This document shows positions 20,591 through 22,400 of a stretch of 22,400 nucleotides of DNA, piece after piece. Every line of letters begins with the position of its first letter. Positions within the stretch are counted from its first letter, which is position 1. This stretch comes from a virus. A program made the translations under genes and the position numbers. The stretch lies in the IMG/VR virus record IMGVR_UViG_3300047552_001395, positions 1 to 22,400 of that record. One strand, 5' to 3'. The notes under the pieces are model-generated. The model was given only the letters and a program-made list of their open reading frames with translations. It was not told the origin of the DNA and ran no database searches.

Positions 20591-20902
20591 TTAGCGTTCG
20601 TTCCCGGTAATAACCGTGAGGTTGTCAGTTCGGAGGCAGCGGCCCGCCTTGTATTCTATGGACACTCCCGGCGGCAACATGCGGTGCGACGGGTCGGAGT
20701 CGGCGGCGACGCCGTAGTATTCCGCGATTTCGTTGCAGGCGATTTGCGCCTGGCGCTGCGAGTAGCCCTGGGCGGCGCTGATGGTGAGGAAGATTGCGGC
20801 CACGAAAACGATGAGCGGGGCGAACACTTCCGCGACGGACTGGCCGATGCCGGGCGCCGGGTATTCCATGCGGTCGAGCATCAAGCGTTGATTCGGGGTC
20901 AT
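20591..20902 (-). CDS. Single-pass membrane protein with extracytoplasmic domain
   Basis: The 103-residue protein starts at ATG 20902 after a CCACCCCACCCATG context. The N-terminal 25 residues are polar. A membrane segment spans about 26-44 (VFAPLIVFVAAIFLTISAA), followed by a helical region with GYSQRQAQIACNEIAEYYGV. The C-terminal part ends with EYKAGRCLRTDNLTVITGNER. Two Cys residues (about 56 and 89) may form a bond outside the cytoplasm. A spanin-like role is possible but weak. It belongs to a cluster of small membrane genes between the left end of the terminase block and the right edge. Confidence 0.7.
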   Translation of the reverse strand: MTPNQRLMLDRMEYPAPGIGQSVAEVFAPLIVFVAAIFLTISAAQGYSQRQAQIACNEIAEYYGVAADSDPSHRMLPPGVSIEYKAGRCLRTDNLTVITGNER

Positions 20903-20913
20903 GGGTGGGGTGG

Positions 20914-21165
20914 CTAAAAGGTGGGGTTGACGATTTCGGAGACGGTCTCGGCGACGATCCGGCGGGCGTGACTGATCGCTCCGTCCAGGTCTCCGGCCCT
21001 TTCCGCCGCGCGTTGTGCGGGCGACGACGGGAAGCGGTGGCCGGAGAGCGAGACGTAGGAATATGACTTGACGGCGGCTTTGACCTCGCCGGGGGTCGGC
21101 TCCCGGTAGGTGCCGTCCGGGCATTTCACCCGGAAGCAGTTGACGGCGGCGGCGTAGCTAGTCAT
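20914..21165 (-). CDS. Unrecognised 83-residue protein
   Basis: The protein starts at ATG 21165 inside the end of the upstream gene (eight-base overlap). It begins MTSYAAAVNCFRVKCPDGTYREP and continues with EVKAAVKSYSYVSLSGHRF. It ends in an alpha-helical segment, ERAGDLDGAISHARRIVAETVSEIV. Two Cys residues (10 and 15) lie close together but no zinc motif is complete. The role is not recognised. It may share regulation with the preceding gene because of the overlap. Confidence 0.65.
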   Translation of the reverse strand: MTSYAAAVNCFRVKCPDGTYREPTPGEVKAAVKSYSYVSLSGHRFPSSPAQRAAERAGDLDGAISHARRIVAETVSEIVNPTF

Positions 21166-21541
21166 GTGCGGGCTGGTTACGTTCGGATTTCTCTTGGGCG
21201 GCGTCCACCTCGGCGTCGTGCCTCGCGGCTTCCGAGCGGTCGGCGTCCTTATCGGCGTCGGCAACGTTGGCGGCGGCGTCGAATTCCAATGCCATGCGCA
21301 AGAGATTCTTGGCAATCGGGCCGGAATCTGTGCGGCTGATAACCGGGTACATTTCCGAAACGGTACGCAGGATTTCCGCGACGTGGCGAAGATCGGAAGC
21401 GTTCAACGCAAGCGTGAACTCTGCGGGATAGCGGATGACGGTACAAGTGGAAACTTTGCTTCCCAAATCGGTGACGACGGGCTGGATGGTGGGGTTCATG
21501 GTCTTGCTGGTTTGTCCGGGATGCCCCGGCTGCAAAATCAT
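21158..21541 (-). CDS. Unrecognised acidic-tailed protein
   Basis: The chosen start is ATG 21541, because AAGGA lies seven bases ahead of it (AAGGAATACAATG), one of only two clear Shine-Dalgarno sequences in the window. It gives a 127-residue protein beginning MILQPGHPGQTSKTMNPTIQ. A start at 21499 (MNPTIQPVV) is also possible but has no such sequence. The body includes VIRYPAEFTLALNASDLRHVAEILRTVSEMYPVI (about 36-69), and the tail is rich in Asp, Ala and Glu. No domain is recognised. Palindrome copy B overlaps the ribosome-binding region. Confidence 0.65.
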   Translation of the reverse strand: MILQPGHPGQTSKTMNPTIQPVVTDLGSKVSTCTVIRYPAEFTLALNASDLRHVAEILRTVSEMYPVISRTDSGPIAKNLLRMALEFDAAANVADADKDADRSEAARHDAEVDAAQEKSERNQPAHD

Positions 21542-21542
21542 T

Positions 21543-21569
21543 GTATTCCTTTTTTGCAAAAAGCAATAC
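21543..21569 (+). repeat. AT-rich quasi-palindrome, copy B
   Basis: The plus strand reads GTATTCC, TTTTTTGCAAAAAGC, AATAC in series. Its centre, TTTTTGCAAAAA (21551-21562), is a perfect palindrome. Copy A (20121-20147) has the same arms on the other strand. The outer arms are offset by one base, so it is imperfect. It covers the Shine-Dalgarno region of the 127-residue gene and could act at DNA or RNA level. Confidence 0.65.
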
Positions 21570-21572
21570 TAT

Positions 21573-21971
21573 TTAGTTACGGAAGTTCGCTTCTATTTCT
21601 TCCGGCGTGGCGGCGCGAATCTCGTCGCTGTAAATCCATTCCCCGGCGACGCGGTACTTGATCGTCCTAAGCTTTCCTTCCTTGACCAGCCGGATTGCGT
21701 CAATCGTCCCGAACGTCTTGGTGTTTTGCTGGGCAAATTCCATCACGTGAACTCGGTCTCCGACGCGCAGGTTAACCTTTTGGTTAGGGACGGGTTCGCA
21801 ATCCTTGATGTTCCAGCTGACGACTTCCGCTCCGGGATAGTCGATTTCGTGGACATGTACCCATTCCGGGTGCATCACGTCGTGGCGTATCACTTCCGCG
21901 ACGACTTCCGGGCGGTTAATTTTGCGGATCTTCTGCCTCGTCAAGGCCGGGATAAATTCTTTCGGTTGCAT
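21573..21971 (-). CDS. SH3/KOW-like protein of unknown role
   Basis: The 132-residue protein begins MQPKEFIPALTRQKIRKINRPEVV. A central part contains VNLRVGDRVHVMEFAQQNTKTFGTI (about 66-90), a 'GD.V.V...GTI' pattern of SH3/KOW-like barrels found in nucleic-acid-binding or assembly proteins. The end, IKYRVAGEWIYSDEIRAATPEEIEA, closes the barrel. It follows the coiled-coil gene by about ten bases (TAACCGAAAAACCATG) and ends four bases before the palindrome copy B. No substrate can be inferred. Confidence 0.68.
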   Translation of the reverse strand: MQPKEFIPALTRQKIRKINRPEVVAEVIRHDVMHPEWVHVHEIDYPGAEVVSWNIKDCEPVPNQKVNLRVGDRVHVMEFAQQNTKTFGTIDAIRLVKEGKLRTIKYRVAGEWIYSDEIRAATPEEIEANFRN

Positions 21972-21981
21972 GGTTTTTCGG

Positions 21982-22400
21982 TTAGCGCACGTCCATATCT
22001 TCCCAAATCCGCACCCCGGAGATCTCGCGCGCGCCGGCGTTCACGGCGGCCCGGATGGCCTTCTCGTCGGCGCACAGGTATTCGCGGGGAAGCTTGGCGG
22101 CGTCGGTCACCTCGAACTTGGCGACCTTCCGCACGCCCTTGGGGGCCTGGACCTTGGCGCGGGCGGCGGCTTCGCTGGCGGCGCGTTCGGCTTCCTTGGC
22201 CAATTGCTCCTGCTGGGCCTTCCGGGCGGCGTCCTGCTTGTCTTGCTCCAACTTGCGGGCTTCCGCCTCTTGGCGGGCCTTTTCCTGGGCGATGGCGGCG
22301 GCTTCCTCGCCCTGCTTCTTGGCGATTTTGGCAAGCTCCTTGCGTTCGGCGTCCAGGCGCTTGGCCTCGGCGGCCTGTTCGCGGGCCTGGGCGATGGCGG
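21982..22400 (-). CDS. Coiled-coil protein with DUF1351-like end, 5' end outside the window
   Basis: The frame is open through the right edge, so the N-terminus is missing; a start at 22251 would only be an internal TTG. The visible part is a long Ala/Glu/Lys/Gln coiled coil. It continues as KVAKFEVTDAAKLPREYLCADEKAIRAAVNAGAREI and SGVRIWEDMDVR. The 'F.VTD...LP.EYL..DE.AI...V.AG...I.GV' end resembles phage DUF1351-type and related recombination-region proteins. Many such genes lie near phage single-strand annealing or exonuclease genes, which may be outside this window. The domain assignment is moderate. Confidence 0.65.
   Translation of the reverse strand, partial: AIAQAREQAAEAKRLDAERKELAKIAKKQGEEAAAIAQEKARQEAEARKLEQDKQDAARKAQQEQLAKEAERAASEAAARAKVQAPKGVRKVAKFEVTDAAKLPREYLCADEKAIRAAVNAGAREISGVRIWEDMDVR

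Noticed and set aside
20132-20917. 261-codon plus-strand frame
   Set aside because: Covers three small minus-strand genes with consistent junctions; its translation is Arg/Gly-rich with no motif.
1-22400. tRNA genes, CRISPR arrays, insertion sequences, integrase or attachment sites
   Set aside because: Searched by eye on both strands; no cloverleaf, spaced repeat array, transposase or recombinase was seen.

Overview
This window holds the structural half of a GC-rich tailed double-stranded DNA phage or prophage with siphovirus (HK97-type) gene order. Every gene I can support lies on the minus strand, so the genes read from right to left. There is no integrase, tRNA, IS element or CRISPR array. 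The host cannot be named from this sequence. Most start codons have no Shine-Dalgarno sequence and follow a C/A-rich junction, often a TAACC-type stop followed by CCCATG. This suggests a host lineage that relies little on Shine-Dalgarno pairing.

Right-hand part (about 22400 to 17700) is a run of small, mostly unrecognised early or accessory genes: a coiled-coil protein cut by the window edge, an SH3/KOW-like protein, four small membrane proteins, a four-cysteine zinc ribbon, a DUF4258/RelE-like protein, and a winged-helix protein. It ends in the small terminase subunit and a previously uncalled 51-residue gene. This stretch also holds nearly all the noncoding structure. There is a 150-base gap with nested inverted repeats (19049-19198), and two copies of an AT-rich quasi-palindrome (20121-20147 and 21543-21569), one beside a candidate promoter. 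An identical 9-mer, AGTATAATC, lies at the ends of two consecutive genes.

Middle part (17690 to 10006) is the DNA-packaging, head and connector module. In order it encodes the large terminase, portal, prohead protease fused to a coiled-coil scaffold-like tail, major capsid protein, a small basic-tailed protein, gp6-like connector, head-closure protein, gp10-like protein, tail terminator and major tail protein. The terminase packages DNA through the portal. The protease matures the capsid, and the connector proteins join head to tail. A candidate promoter and one of only two clear Shine-Dalgarno sequences in the window lie just before the portal gene.

Left-hand part (9993 to 1) is the tail module: tail assembly chaperone, tape measure (618 residues), distal tail protein, baseplate hub, a series of fibre or adhesin proteins (one with two LamG-like modules), an unknown protein, a permuted NlpC/P60-type cysteine peptidase, a BppU-like beta-sandwich protein, a small protein with YD-like repeats, and a final tail-type protein cut by the left edge. 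The chaperone has a run of seven C residues in its interdomain linker that fits a slippery heptamer. Product names come from motif recognition and gene order; no database search was run.
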